Assembly (NCBI RefSeq): GCF_037975245.1
Contig: NC_092566.1
Span: 3,286,001 to 3,350,000, forward strand
Direction of reading: 5' to 3'
From: Apostichopus japonicus
Lineage: Eukaryota > Echinodermata > Holothuroidea > Aspidochirotida > Stichopodidae
DNA length: 64,000 nucleotides
The notes beneath the pieces were generated by a model. The model saw nothing but the letters and a program-made list of their open reading frames with translations, was not told the DNA's origin and searched no databases. Shown here piece by piece: positions 1 through 13,035 of the stretch. The position numbers and the translations under genes are program-made. Position 1 is the first letter of the stretch. Each line of letters opens with the position of its first letter.

Positions 1-1032
1 CATGGTAAGTGTATGACTGCTTTAACTGCATAATGAGTTCTCTTTTCGGATGATGCGCTCGTTGATAGGAGGCGCTCTTGTTTCATTATATTGCAAATGT
101 ATTAAGTCTTCCAGTCTCTACCCCTAGTGACAGTCTTCTCTCTTTAACAAGAGGAAGAGAGGGACATGTCATCATCATAAGGGAACCTTCAGATAACAGA
201 TTTCTAAACAGATTTTGGCTAATTTTACTCATCAAAGCCTCATTCCATCCTTGCACTTTCTGTTCCCTGTTATACAGATACAATTACCAGAGCTGGAGGA
301 TGATCTGTCCGACAAGATTCGATCCTTCATTGAATGGTTGCTGGACAACAGACCTTTCCATGCCCCTCTTAGGATCATAAGGTGAGTGAAATAGGTTTAT
401 ACTTCCTACCCACCCTTCCCCACCATTTTCAAAACAATTATTTGAAAACTATGTCACAACATTGCCTGAATTTTCTATAAAAAAAAACAGTTGAAGAGAT
501 CACATATGGATTGATTAGTGTGACAGTTGCAAGAAAAGAATGTTAATTTATGTTTTTTTATGCCTCGAGTAATTCATCACTATGAGACAAAGTGTGAAAT
601 TGATGAAGTTTTTATAACAAGCGATCAGTTTTCTAAGAAATGTCAAAATTGCCGAGTCCCGAGTGAACCGATTAAAGGAACACTTTGTGGAGAATTGTTT
701 TAGTCGGAAATTTTTATGAGAAGTGAATAATACAATAATAATTTTTCAAAATTTTAAATTGTCGAAATCTGAATTTCTTTGACGATCAGCTTGACAACTC
801 TCTGCATTTGCTTTTAACATGTTGTGTCAGCAACATCTTCCCATTTCCCATAACGGTCAGAATAATTAATTATACCGAAGGTAAAAATCTATCACTTGAT
901 TTTCTGACTCCTATCTGCAGAGACGACAGCAAGGATAGGTACCTCTTCATTCAGAACCTGATCCAGGACCGCTCGGAGTCTTCCATGTCTTACTACGAAT
1001 TTCTTCAGCACCTTCAGAAAGAGGTGAAATGA
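1..1032 (+). CDS. C-terminal exons of an unidentified gene (partial)
   Basis: The first four bases precede a good donor (GTAAGT at position 5), so the window probably opens at the end of an exon. A further exon, 278-381, follows an acceptor ending TATACAG and stops before GTGAGT. It encodes an acidic/hydrophobic stretch including ELEDDLSDKI and SFIEWLLDNRPFH. The last exon, 921-1032, follows CTGCAG, joins in phase (2+1 nt gives Arg) and encodes a helical, charged tail with YLFIQNLIQD and YYEFLQHLQKEVK before TGA at 1030-1032. AATAAA at 1158-1163 is a plausible poly(A) signal. The splice phases agree, which supports a real gene end, but I do not recognise the family and give no function. Most of the gene lies left of the window. 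Confidence 0.6.
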
Positions 1033-1163
1033 ATATTCATAGACTGTAGATTATAATTCTCCTCTCTATCTCGCCTCTCTTCAAATCATCCAAAGAACTG
1101 TTTAAGAGAAGACCTCCGTCGTTGTCATCTCAATTTCTCTCGAAACTAAGCTGTCTGAATAAA

Positions 1164-4100
1164 GCTTGCCATCGTTTGTGGGTGCCACCATCTGAAGGTG
1201 CCATTGCCTGAAGGTGCCACCATCTTACGGTGTCACTAATCTACGGGTTATTGGCATGACTTTTTTTTTTCTTTGTGTGAGAAAAGAAATGTGAATTATC
1301 AGTTATTGATAAGGATGACTTTGGTTCAGGTAGCAGCATTGCACTGACTGAGAAGCCTAGGTTGCCTTCTGAGTGTGGCAAGAAACTAGAATGGAGTAAG
1401 AGGTGATAAAGTTAACCAGACTTCGGTAGGCTTTAGAAGGATAACCGCCAGGTTTTTATGTGGGCAGCTGATCTCGATTCAAACAAATTTTCTTACCGAG
1501 ATAACTTCAGAATTAAGTTTGAAGTAGTCACAGCAGAAATGACCATTTATGAAGTCAGTAGTAAATAAGGCTGGAGTCTAAAGCACACCAAACTTGAAAG
1601 GCTCTACAACAAAATTTTACAGCCGGTTGCGTTAATTAGAGCATCGTGGCAAAATTGGTAGGCACGAAGGAACTTAGAAATCATTTCTGTGATAGTGTCT
1701 GGCTACGAACAAACTTACATCACCATTTTGAAAAGTGTTGTGGTAGGGTATCCAGTCTTGCACGTTCGTTATGTATGCACTGCACTTCCATTGAACATGG
1801 GAGTTAAAGCCAAGCTGTTCTCTGATTCTAGCTGCCTTCAGGCCACTCGAAAGAAATGCTTTTAGCTAAGATCTTTGATCAGACATATGTAAAAATAATA
1901 ATAATAATAAACAGTACACACAGCCAGTGTCAGCAGGACGTGCAGAACTTTGTTGCTGCCTGTAAATATATTAAATATCTTAAACATCACAGGGGTGCAA
2001 GAAACGAAGATAAATTAATCAAATCTGTACCGTAATCAAAATTTTGTTGAAAGTTTATTCCAAGTGCAACGACTAGTGGGAATTTTGTTTTGTTTTTATT
2101 TACTTTGCTATTACCTGCTCGTTAACTATACAAGTTGGTCAAGATGTAATTGAGATCTGTATAAAAAAATATGTTTCAACTGGAACTAATTAGTTTTAAA
2201 TGAAATTCTACATGTCAATAGATTCTTTCACTGAGATATGATGATGTTGATGAATTGATAAGAAGGGTATGGGGGGGGGGGGGGTGGGGGTATGAGTGGG
2301 AAGGACATGCAGGGTTGGGTTGGGGGGTGGAGGGAGAAATAGTAGAAATTACATCTCCATCATTATTAACCATTCTTCTTTGCTTGGCAAGCCAAGATTG
2401 TTTAAACTTTTTATGAGGTCCTATAGTCTCTGTTTTCCCCAGGCACCAGTTTTGTTCTTGTATTTGCTATTGTAGAATTATAAGTGTGAGACCGTGGCAT
2501 TATTATACTCGATATAAACTTACCATATTTTCATCAGTTGAAGGACACAATATCCTGTTTTCTTATGAACAATTTAATTTGCTCATCGATAGATTTCTCT
2601 TCTTAATCCAAGTCCACGTTTGGCTCAATGAGATAAAAAGGAGTTGTTAAATAATCTTTTATATGCATGGATTATGCTAATCCAGTCGCCAAGTTAATCT
2701 GACTGCTGCATGGGACTACGATAATCTTTGCAAATATTACCGAATGAAACCTTTTAAATTATCTGCAACTGAGTTCTAGAGATTCAGACAAAGTATTGAT
2801 CGATGATTTGATTTGGTTATTTGTCGTTATGACTTTCGAAGCATTATAAGTCTCCGAAATTTCATAAGTTAGCAACGAATAAATTGTAATTCCATTACGG
2901 TGACTTTTGTGTTATTACCTTGTCTGTTTCTGATGGCTCTCTAAGGAAGTATTTCATAACTTAGGTAGAAAGATCTGTCATATCAAGAAGTAGAAAGTAT
3001 CCGAGTAAGGTTTCTGTACTGATAAACATATAATGTTGATTACATGTAAAAGCATTTACTACTATCGAACTGTACAAGAAGTTATCTTTATTTTGATGAA
3101 TTTATGTTAATGTTTGCACTTTCCACAGTGGTATAAATTTCAATGAAGTTTGGATATTCTCTTTAAAGAGAACAGGCTATCCCATAAGCCTAAACTATTA
3201 ATCAAAGCTAAATCCTTGAAATGATGGGGTTTTTTTTCATTAATTCCGTACATTAACAGCTGACAGTAGAACCACACTACTGTTATGAATCATCTCGTTG
3301 ATTCTGTTTTGGTTTTGTTTTTATTTATTTTTTCTTCTTTTTTTGGTCATCAGATTTATTTCTGAAAATTATTTTGAGAATCTGTCAAAATTACAATTTT
3401 TTTTCATTTGAGCAACAATTTTGGAAAAGAGTGATTAATTAAATGGTACAATGTTAAGTTATGAATAGGTGCATAAAATATTAAGAAAAAAAAAAATCTT
3501 TTCACAAAGTAATTGCAACATACCACTAATCTGAAATTAACTAAAACTTATGCAGATGAGCAATGCAGCATAACTGGCAATTTTTTCCTTGTATTTAAAT
3601 ATTGGCCGGCATGTCACATTTTTGACCCTAATGCTTCGATTACTTTTGTTCAAATACATATCCATATTCATTTTCTTTTTTTCGTTGTTGTTGTTGTTGT
3701 CCTGTTTGAACATCTCCCTTCTTACATCTCTTATTAACCTACCATATTAAAATAATTTATAATAATAAATTTATACCACTGAGAATCAACTTAATGTGAA
3801 ACTTTCTGCTGGATTTATAACAACTGTTTGCCTTCTGTTAGGGGTGGGAGGAGGAACGGTCAATTATGGATTGAATCCATCAATATTTCTGATGTTGCTC
3901 CTATATTCTTAAACTCAGTATATTACTTTTGACCTACGTATATCACTTTTGACCTAAGTATTTCACTTTTGAGCTAAGTTATTACAGACAATACCTCGTC
4001 CTGTGAAGTGGAATTGCACTTATCCGTTGGTACAATCAGCATTAGAGAGAACAATAATTCAATTTGACTTTGTCACTCAACTTGGGTAACCTTGCTAAAT

Positions 4101-4814
4101 TAAATCGGGGCAGGGGATGGCATCGCCTCTGTTTAAGTCCACTTTTTTTTTCTCCTTCATTTTTTCTTCATTTAGTTCCAAATATTTGAAAGTAAGAAGT
4201 GTCTGTGTTTTGATGTTCCACTCTCTTTTGATTTATAACTGTGCGTGGTTTTTGTTAAATAATATTAATTATAATAATAATAATATTACAAAGAGGGGGA
4301 ATTCAAACCAACCTATTCAGTAATGAAGTAAATATTGCAATATTTTCTGTGACTATTTAGGGGCTTATATCATTGACTGAATAAAAAACAATTTCACAAA
4401 AGAAAGATTTGCCCATAGTTATTCTCCTTTTTATGAAGTTTTTGTTTATTTCATATCTGGACCCTCCCCCTCATTATTTTTTGCCATCATCCAGTTCAAT
4501 GTTTTGTGTCTTCCTTACTAGTCCAATGCTCGGTTTAGTCCAGTGGAATTAATGACCTTTTACTCTATAACCATCTCCAGTCCAGTTTCTGTAAAACTTG
4601 TCTTAACAGCTTTTCTAAGGGCGATTGGCAAATGTAAAAACCTTAGCAGTGAAGAGCTGGGACTTTGCTCCTAAGCACTCTGCAATAACAGCTCAACCCT
4701 CTTTTCATTCCCATTCCTTCACTCCAGTCCCCACACAACTACCCCCCCCCCCCCTCCAAAGATAAACATATACCCAGTGGCATAGAGAGCCAGGCTACAT
4801 TTTATTTTTTTAGC
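1164..4814. other. Intergenic stretch, no gene seen
   Basis: AT-rich sequence with no exon I can support. It holds short imperfect GGTGCCA-type repeats (about 1180-1240), a G-run around 2271-2330, and three copies of a ~20-bp unit containing CACTTTTGACCTAAG (about 3919-3980). There are also poly(T) and poly(C) runs. The short open frames here are low-complexity and lack splice context. Confidence 0.5.
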
Positions 4815-5130
4815 TATAATTATGTAACATATCTAAAAGTTATGGGGTCTGACATTTTGATCCTAGCAGGAGTTTCAGAGACTTATTGAACGAAAACATA
4901 CTATCACATTAAGGGACACAGATGTACAGGCAGTTCAATTGGTCCATCCTGTCCCCAACCCCCCCCCTCCATATAATTATGTAACATATCTAAAAGTTAT
5001 GGGGTCTGACATTTCGATCCTAGTAGGAGTTTCAGAGACTAACTGAAATGAGAACATACTAACAACACATTAAGGGACACAGATGGACAGACAGTTAAAT
5101 TAGTCCATCCTGTTACCCACATCCCACCAC
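4815..5130. repeat. Tandem duplication of a ~157-bp unit with hammerhead-like motif
   Basis: Two adjacent copies (about 4815-4971 and 4972-5130) each begin with TAATTATGTAACATATCTAA and continue into GGGGTCTGACATTT, a GATCCTAG block, TTTCAGAGAC, and 'taagggacacagatg'. The two copies differ at scattered positions. The GTCTGAC/GATCCTAG/TTTCAGAG block resembles the motif at 44611-44649, so both probably belong to one dispersed repeat family. Confidence 0.7.
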
Positions 5131-5139
5131 CTCCATCAG

Positions 5140-6939
5140 TCCTGAATATACCATGTTTTAATGATTATTGGTGGGAGTCTTTCCTTTCATCCACATTAAA
5201 AGACTATAAAGTCAGACTCCTGTTAATTTTAAGTGTTTTTTTTTTGTAATACATTTGTGGCATTCTAATATTTACAACTAAGCCATGTAATATTCATACA
5301 TGATTGGACACTTTCTACTGATACTTATGTAACTATTACTAAAGACACCTCCAAATGCTAGTTATTACTCATACAAAGGCCAGCTAGTCTAATGCAGAAA
5401 AAAGTAATGTCCCAAACGTTTGAATGTATCATGCTGTTTATATTGTTGAAAATTGTGAACTTACAGTATGTCGTTCAGTACACCAGTGGCTTAACCATGC
5501 AGCTCAGGGGGACCATGACAGTAATGTAAACTGTTGATATGTTGCCACCATGATAGGTTCACCACTTAGGCCAACAGTATCTCTTGATCTCTACATACAA
5601 TATATATATTTGTGATGAATTATTGCAGTCCTAAATCTTCTCAAACTGATAAGTTTGTTATAAAATACCATTCTTTTCATCAAAAGAAATACTTCATTAA
5701 CATTGATATATTTCTTGCAGTTTGTTTAAAAACTTCCACTGCCTAACATTTTATGCAATTGAATGAGTGTGTTGTATCTACAACGTGATAACTTTTACCT
5801 AGTGTTTATACAATATTTTATCTGAGAAGAAAAGATATGAGAAAAGTTTATCTGATGAAATGAAGTGCACCCTGGGGGAGAGGTTTAACGGTATTGGGTT
5901 CCCCTTGTCAGATATAAACATTTGAAGATTCAAAAGCTTTTAAAAAAACCAGCAGCACAGTTGAATAATTTGCATTCCTGTGCTCAAATTGGAGTAGCTA
6001 GAGACCAAATCACCATTCAGAAAGTTTCCCACTGTGCATATTACAATTTGTCTGAAGTAGATATAAGACAATTTTTCTTTTAAATTTCGTAAATCCAAGT
6101 ATGATCAAAATACAATAATAAAAGGAAAAGAGGACAGATAAGTTACAGGAAATCACCTATTCTCCTCAGATCCCAGTAAAGATAACTAATGCGATGATCC
6201 ATACAAATGCATATTAATTACATGATAATTGGCAACTATATATAAATATATTAAAAAACAAATATTGCATACTGATTTATGACAGGAAATTTGGCTATGC
6301 TCTATGTAGAGGCCTATGTCATGCAGGATAGTGGATTCATGCTAATACATGCTTACATATAGTAGTAACAATATAAACATTTGTCCTCAAGTGTATTGTA
6401 CCGCAAAACCTATAGATTGCTGTACTTATTTCTTCAATAATGCTTGCAAAGTGTAACAATGCCTCAGAGTAATTAAAGTCAATATATATGCTAATCAAAT
6501 GTTGGATAATGGGTAAAGGAGCTACCTAGACAATTTCAATTTATGGTAAAAATCACACAAATATGTAGCTTTCAATGAGTTTGTATACATGTATATTTTG
6601 TTATTGATTGAATTTATTCCTGAATATTCTCAACCAAGACTGATGTTACAATTTATCAAACTTCTGCAGATGGCCGCCTCTCTTTAAGATATATTTCAAG
6701 TTCAATTTCTCTTGAGAACCACACCAGAAAGGTTTGAGAACTTTGTGCGAAATTTTGTCACCTCTTTGTTAAAATGTCTAATAATTTTGTTTCATGCACT
6801 GAATTAATTTTCAAGTCTTTGCAATCAGTCCTGAAACAAATACAGATATAGTATACTTCTGTATCGTATAAATAGGAAGTTGTAGCAGGCACACAGGGAA
6901 AGGTCATATGTTATCCTCCTCCAAAACTCATATCATCTA
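5140..6939. other. Intergenic and probable 3' UTR of the minus-strand reductase
   Basis: AT-rich and without recognisable exons. TTTATT at 6613-6618 is an AATAAA on the minus strand, about 320 nt beyond the stop of the reductase at 6940, so 6600-6939 is probably its 3' UTR. Confidence 0.45.
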
Positions 6940-9900
6940 TTAGCCAAGAAAATCCTGTATTTCCTGATTGGCATCCATATATTGACCCTGGGGATGAGAT
7001 GAATCCCTTGCGAGGAGAGCGAGAACCACCGATGTCACAGCGCCCTCATCTATAGTTCTATGACCCTGGTTTCTGGTCAGGTCAGTAGCGACATATCCAG
7101 GTGAGCACTGTATCCGGGGAGAAAAAATTTAATATACTTAAAGGGTGTGAAGACTCACGCAAAAAGAAACGTCTAATGCCGGTAATCTGACCTAGTTTCG
7201 AATGAGGTGTAACAGAAGTGTTAGACACCACCATCGATCCCAGAAAATACGCACACAGCTTGTTGCCTTTGGTAATTAGACACTTGTGTACAGTCAGTAC
7301 ATACAGCTGCGGTCAATACCCACAGCACAGTGTACAAACAATACAGCGATGGACATCTCAGGTCCAGCTAAAAATAACAAGGTATCACGTTTCATTTCTG
7401 TCTGCGTTTTGTAGCGACAAGCAGAAAACTTCACTTGCAAGCAACGGAAAGTTAACTTCCTCAGAGCGCGGCATGCGGTTTGGGGCAAGGCTTCAGTGCC
7501 TTTAAAATAAAACACTCTATACTGGAAATATATAAACCTACTATGATAAAACAAGCCAAACTAATTAAAAGGTTTACAACTTGGTAATTATGAACCCATT
7601 CACAGGATGACTTTACTTGATTTACAATTGTAGAATCATTCACGAATTTGTCAGTCAAAAACTTATTGTTTTTTTGTTTCCATTTTTATTTGCATTCATC
7701 TCTTGGCACAAAAAATTATGTTAAAAAGAAAGATCAATCTATTTCATTACAAAAAACTTACAGAGTTGATGAGAATTCCCTGCCTGGGATCTTGTTTAAG
7801 GTTTTCAGCAAACACCTTGGTGACCGCGATGATACCGAGCTTGGATACATTATAAGAAGGATACCCATCACTTCCAGCTGGCCAACCCAACTCCACGTGA
7901 TTGCCTGCTTTCACATCACTACCAGAGAGAGAGAGAGAGAAACAAACACAAACAGTCACAACAAGTCTTCTTCTAAATGTGGAGACTCGAACAAAATGAA
8001 ATAAACAAGCAAAATTAATCTGTCGTCTCTCTATTGTGGTTCCAGAATATCTGTGGGTTTAATGGCCAGTGATTAATGCTTTCAAAGAAATCAGTATAAG
8101 CATAAGAATAAAAAATAAAGGGCGGTGGAGCAAACAGCAACCATGTGAAACGGTGTTCACTCACATATCGATGGATAGAACCTTGGTTAAACCTTGGTTA
8201 AAATAATGATAAAAACAGCGAGGATGTTGGAATAGACCCTTCCTGTCTGCAGATTCTATAGCAAGTGGCGTGGATTTGTGGTAAAGGGCAAGAAAGTTAC
8301 GCAAGAAAGTTATTTCATTTTCTTTCTTTCCCAAGACAATACTTGCGTGGTAACAAGCTATGAAATCATGAATATTCAAGAAAGGTGAAAGTCAAAGCTT
8401 TCGTAAAACAATGGAAATAATTTACATGATCCATCACATAAATAAAGGAACAAATGATAAGATAAAAGAAAATATAAAATTGGTCTATGTTCTAGATAAA
8501 CAGCATAATTTTTAATGAAAAGAAATATGATTATATTGACAAAACAAAATGGCATCCACAGCCAAACATGCAACCACAATCAAAATGGACAAAAGAACAG
8601 CAAACACATGAAGGATGTGTTTACAATGCACTTGAGGATTGGAAATTTAAGTATCCACTTCAGACACGTTAACTGACAAATAAAATCCTGGTCAGGGTTT
8701 TGTGGCCAAAGTTAAACCCCTGCCTGTAATTGTTTTAGCATATGTGGACGTGGTCAACAGCAATGAGATGTCTATGTAGACCCGTGGTTTTCAACCTTGG
8801 GCTCGCGGGCCCATTTGGGCTCGCGGGCCCATTTGGGCTCGCGGGCCCATTTGGGCTCGCGGGCCCATTTGGGCCCGCGAAGCCGATTTTGTGGGCTCGC
8901 GAGCATTGCCCCAGTAATGATTAAAAATTGTGGCATTTTTGGGGGCTGGTGGCGAAGGCACATGATGATGTTTCTTAGGAAGCCTCTTCGATGAAACCTT
9001 GTACAACGGGTAAAATTTACTCAACCCTAACCCTATAAGACTAGTATAAGAGAATTCGGTGACTCTCACCAACCACTGCACAGTACGTATTTACCAAGGT
9101 TATGATGTGTGGAAGCCTTGCTTTGTACCATTGCCTTGTACCATTGAGGGTTGCAAGAAATCTTTGAGATAGGCTCTAATTGGGCAGTACCTGTCATCTG
9201 ATCACGGAGGAACATACATAGCTCTGATTGAGTCCCCGGGTCACTTGTATCAAGAATACACTAATAAACGCTGTGAAATTGATTTTATGAAGTTGATAAC
9301 TTTGCAGGGTAGGGTATGGGCTCGCGAGGACGGCTCGGAAGACGAATTGGGCTCGTGATCGAAAAAAGGTTGAAAACCAAGGATGTAGACAATAATTAAA
9401 TGGAATTAAATATATACCGTACATAGTATATATATATATCATTTATGTTAGTCAATTTTGAGCCCCATTTATCTGAATACCAGTCTGTTGGGGAGGTTTG
9501 ATGCCATTAATAATTATAAAAAGAAAACATTTAACAACTGATTCATTTTCACCTGACAAATTTTTTCATCAACTTCTGCACATCCTCTTCAGTTTTAGCA
9601 TCGCAAAATGATTTCTTAAGCTCGTCACTGCAGTCATTGTAGGCCTTCTGGCCTAATCCACTGGAAACAAAGACAACCCTGTATCACCAGGAAGGAAAAC
9701 CAGAAAAAAAAACATTTAGTGGTTCTGATGCCCAGAAATATTCGTAGTGTAGGATGCCATACATGTGAATTGTCTTGCTCAAAATTCAATATAACTATCT
9801 GGCTAATGAAGGGCAAGTGAGTTAAACTTGTCCAAGAATTTAGTGAGAACCAGAAAAATTTGAGATTTCCAGCTGTTATTTTTAGCACTCCATTTGTGGG

Positions 9901-11547
9901 CATCAACGATTTCGGTCTGAGGTAAGGATTTTACAGTATAGAAGTTTTATACCAAAATGTTTAAATATCCAGAAAGAGCAGTCTTCCTATGTGAAATGTA
10001 GACACAATTAGCTGTATGAATAAAAAGGCAGTCTTTTCACAAACCATCATGCAATTCTTTTTTCAAGCTATATTGTTAGATGCCATCTCAACCCACATTC
10101 GATCAGCATATCACAGAGTACCATGTTGAAGTGCTTAGTCTGTTATAAGAATACAGCAAGAACCTATCCCACATGAGAAATGCAAAACTAAATACTGTCA
10201 ACTTGAAAGTTCTATTCTAACCCAGTAGATGAATTGCACAAGTACAGCTACTGGAGGGTGTACTGTAATTAAACAGTTAACTTACCGACCATTTGATCTA
10301 ATCGCAGGGCTAAGGATGTTATACGCTTTCAGAGTGTCAAAGAAATTAGTCTTCATCGTACGTTCTGCCTTCTCTATGAAAGGGATTTCCTCTTCCTTGA
10401 ATGAAATGAGAAACAAAATAGTAAACTGGTTAACAGATCGAAACAATAGTAAACAGAACATGGAAGTTAACTGTGAGGATTGAAAATGAGTATACACATT
10501 GACAGAGGCAGCATTGCAAGTTGCAGTATGTGGTGTAAAGAAGTCGGAGAGGGCAGCTGGGTATAGAGGGTTGCGGATTGCAGCAATTCACAAATATAAT
10601 ATGTCAAGCTACCATTTTGCAAAATAGTTCAACAATATCATTCCTGAAGCATCATCTATGTATTGATGAACTTTAAATTTTTACAGATATTAGCTCCCAA
10701 CTCCATCTTCCTCCCCACTTCCCCCCCCCCATTCAACCCCTGATGGTAAACATTGGAGTGAGATCATGTCTATTAATCACCTTCACTAAGAAGATCTATA
10801 TTGGAGGCTAAGTAAGTCAGTAACTGCAATTCACTGCTGCTCAGCTGGTCATGTCAAAAATGACCAGAGTCCCACAAAATGACTGCAACTTGGCAAGCAT
10901 TCAGTATTGTTCATAGCTAGAATCAAGGCACTCACAACAGGCCCTCCCATCCCCCCCACCCCAACCTGCCTCTCCTGATGATCGTCCCATACCAATTATA
11001 ATGCTCCTGCTTTTAGCAGTGTTCTTGAAACAATAGTAAGATATTGAGCAATATAGATGAAGATTTGGACATCATTATATTGAATTTAATTGGGTATAAC
11101 TATAAGGATTGATGGAGGTTGTCAAATACTATACATGTATGCAGTTTAAAATCATTTTCAACAAGTCCATGCAGTCTTAGTTTCAATTGCAATTGGTTTC
11201 CAATTTACATGTACTTTAATTTAAACATACAGCACACATGAATTCATTTACTGGTATTGTAGTACTCTCTTCGTACTTACCCGCAAGAGAACTCCAGCAT
11301 TATTTATGAGAATGTCAACCCCACCATGAGTTTTTTCTAGATGTTCTTTCAGTTTTTTTGCACTTCCTTCATCACCAATATCCAATTGATGGTAGCATGG
11401 GGAGAGTCCTTCTTTCTTAAGTTTCTCGACAGCATCAAGTCCGAGAGATTCATTGCGGGAGGTAAGGTATACCACATCAGATTTGTCAAGTTTCTTACAA
11501 AGAGATCTCACAATGGCAAACCCAATGCCTTTGTTTGCTCCAGTTAC
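6940..11547 (-). CDS. Carbonyl-reductase-like SDR (CBR1 type), five of six exons found
   Basis: A short-chain dehydrogenase/reductase of the CBR1 kind, predicted to be a cytosolic monomeric NADPH-dependent carbonyl reductase. Minus-strand exons are 11547-11281, 10395-10286, 9678-9553, 7918-7762 and 7107-6940 (stop 6942-6940), all with AG/GT borders and consistent phases. The joined frame gives 275 aa. Visible landmarks: cofactor motif TGANKGIG at the very start, DILINNAGV, a serine in VVFVSSGLG (catalytic Ser position), YNVSKLG (catalytic YxxxK) and CSPGYVATD after it. Exon 4 starts at the acceptor at 9679, which restores VVFVSS; a nearer downstream AG would delete it. The first coding exon, expected to encode about six residues as in the plus-strand paralogue, was not located above 11547. 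Intron 5 holds a TTAA MITE and the 9553-7918 intron a hAT element. Substrate cannot be read from sequence. Confidence 0.88.
7138..7505 (+). mobile_element. TTAA-ended MITE, copy A
   Basis: A ~368-bp element with imperfect terminal inverted repeats: left TTAAAGGGTGTGAAGACTC, right ending CTTCAGTGCCTTTAA. It shares body motifs (GCCGGTAATCTGACC, GTGTTAGACACCACC, AACAAGGTATCACG) with the copies at 13036, 18509 and 51725. TTAA may be the target duplication or part of the end. No coding capacity. It lies just upstream of the last exon of the minus-strand reductase, in its final intron. Confidence 0.85.
7921..7942. repeat. Short GA microsatellite beside an acceptor
   Basis: AGAGAGAGAGAGAG on the plus strand gives a CT-rich polypyrimidine tract on the minus strand directly before the acceptor of the 7918-7762 exon, so it probably serves as the splice polypyrimidine tract. 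Confidence 0.6.
8782..9382. mobile_element. hAT (Charlie-like) non-autonomous element with internal minisatellite
   Basis: The ends are CCGTGGTTTTCAACCTTGG and AGGTTGAAAACCAAGG, an inverted pair of the type seen in Charlie-like hAT elements. An exact 8-bp target duplication, ATGTAGAC, flanks it (8774-8781 and 9383-9390). Inside, an 18-bp unit (GGGCTCGCGGGCCCATTT) is repeated about four and a half times at 8798-8881; this produces the repetitive open frames there. It sits in an intron of the minus-strand reductase. Confidence 0.85.
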
Positions 11548-11629
11548 CTGCAGCAAAATTGTTAAAATGCCACTTCATTAATGAATCAGTTTTCTCATAT
11601 TTGTAAAGAACATGAAGTATAAGCAGAAC

Positions 11630-11967
11630 CAGTGGCTTAGGAAGGTGTTTTTGAGTGGGGGGGCTGAAGACTGATGGCCGGCCCGGGGAGGGGTCCAAGA
11701 GGAGGGGGTGTACCCCTCCCCTTTGGAATTTTTTTTGCATTTCCAGGTGGCCTCAGATGCTTTGGTGCAATATAGCACACTTCAACACCCACTCCATTTT
11801 GTAAATAATTTAGCATTTTCACCTGGCCTTAGATGCAATTTGGTGCTCCAAATGAGATTTTTTTTCTCATTTGGAAATGAAAAAGGGGTTTTCTGACTTC
11901 CGCCCCCCCCCCCATATTTTTTCACTGGGGGGCTGGCGCCCCCCAGCCCCCGGTTCCTACGCCCTTG
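11630..11967. mobile_element. hAT-like non-autonomous element
   Basis: 338 bp with exact 8-bp duplications AGCAGAAC at 11622-11629 and 11968-11975. Left end CAGTGGCTTAGGAAGG, right end GGTTCCTACGCCCTTG, imperfectly inverted. Internal G- and C-rich runs, no transposase. It lies just upstream of the first located exon of the minus-strand reductase. Confidence 0.82.
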
Positions 11968-11975
11968 AGCAGAAC

Positions 11976-13035
11976 TAATAATAGAAACAGCAATAACAGT
12001 AACTAACAGCTAAGATATGCCTTTGTCCTAGCTATAGTCATATTCCTAAGAACAACTTATGGAAAGGTCTGCTGGACAGATGATCTTCTGTGTTATTTCT
12101 AAACCCAGTGTCTTGTATTGTCTTTTGGTGTGAAATATATCAAATCAAACCCTAAATGCCATGACAAAAGACCTGATAAATGGTATTGGTAATTTATCAA
12201 ATGGAAACTTGGCAGAAATTGGGCCAACTACATAAGCACTTTCCCCAACTCTCATTGTCTCACTGTGGCAGTGTGGGATCTCCAAGTCTCACCTGTTATA
12301 GGCTAACAAAGAATTGCCTAAAATCTTATTAAAATGGAGTTGTGTTCAATGACGTTTTATTTGCTTGTAACCTAGCTTTTAGGCCTAACTGAGGATGTGT
12401 GTAAAATACAATGACATTTGAAGTCATTGCGGGTTGGCATGTCTGCAAGGGATGTCGCAGTAATGGAAGCAATGCAATGATTTTAACTTTTCGTAGAGAC
12501 ATTATGCGAGGACAAACTAAAACGAATGACAGCGAATGACAACGAAGGGCGGTGGTGAGAAGAGATAGAATGATTAACGGAGTGGAGTAAATTCGGTTAT
12601 TGGTTTTCTGCGCAAAAATGATTTGAGGAAAATCGCATGTTACGTGGTTGCAGGGTTTTGGTGTAATTTACGGATTGAAACCACAGGGATAGATTTTGTG
12701 TGATAATGCGCTTGAGTGCTGTGCTTTGGACATTTACCTCTGTAGATTTATATAGAAAGGTAACTGAAGTAATTGTTAGGTGCTGGCTAATTGGTATGTT
12801 TGAAACTGATATATCCACGATTAATTTGGGTGGAAAATGCTATGATATAAGATACTATTATAGTATAAAAATTGTAGTAGCATGGACTGTTTTCTCAAAC
12901 ATTTTCTAGGAACGTTTAGCTGCAGTTCAAAAAATCATTTTTTACATAGAAATGTCCAATATAAGGACTCTTCCTGAAATTTTTAGTCGTTTCAAGATTG
13001 TTATAGTTTCTAACAATTAATATCGGAAAATGACG
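11976..13035. other. Inter-reductase region, no exon found
   Basis: Probably intron or upstream sequence of the minus-strand reductase. I searched for a short minus-strand ATG exon ending before a donor and able to supply the residues ahead of VTGANKG, and found none convincing. Otherwise AT-rich unique sequence. Confidence 0.4.

Noticed and set aside
8742-9081. Repeat proteins (GLAGPF)n and (AREPKW)n on both strands
   Set aside because: Both are frames through the 18-bp minisatellite within a hAT-like element.
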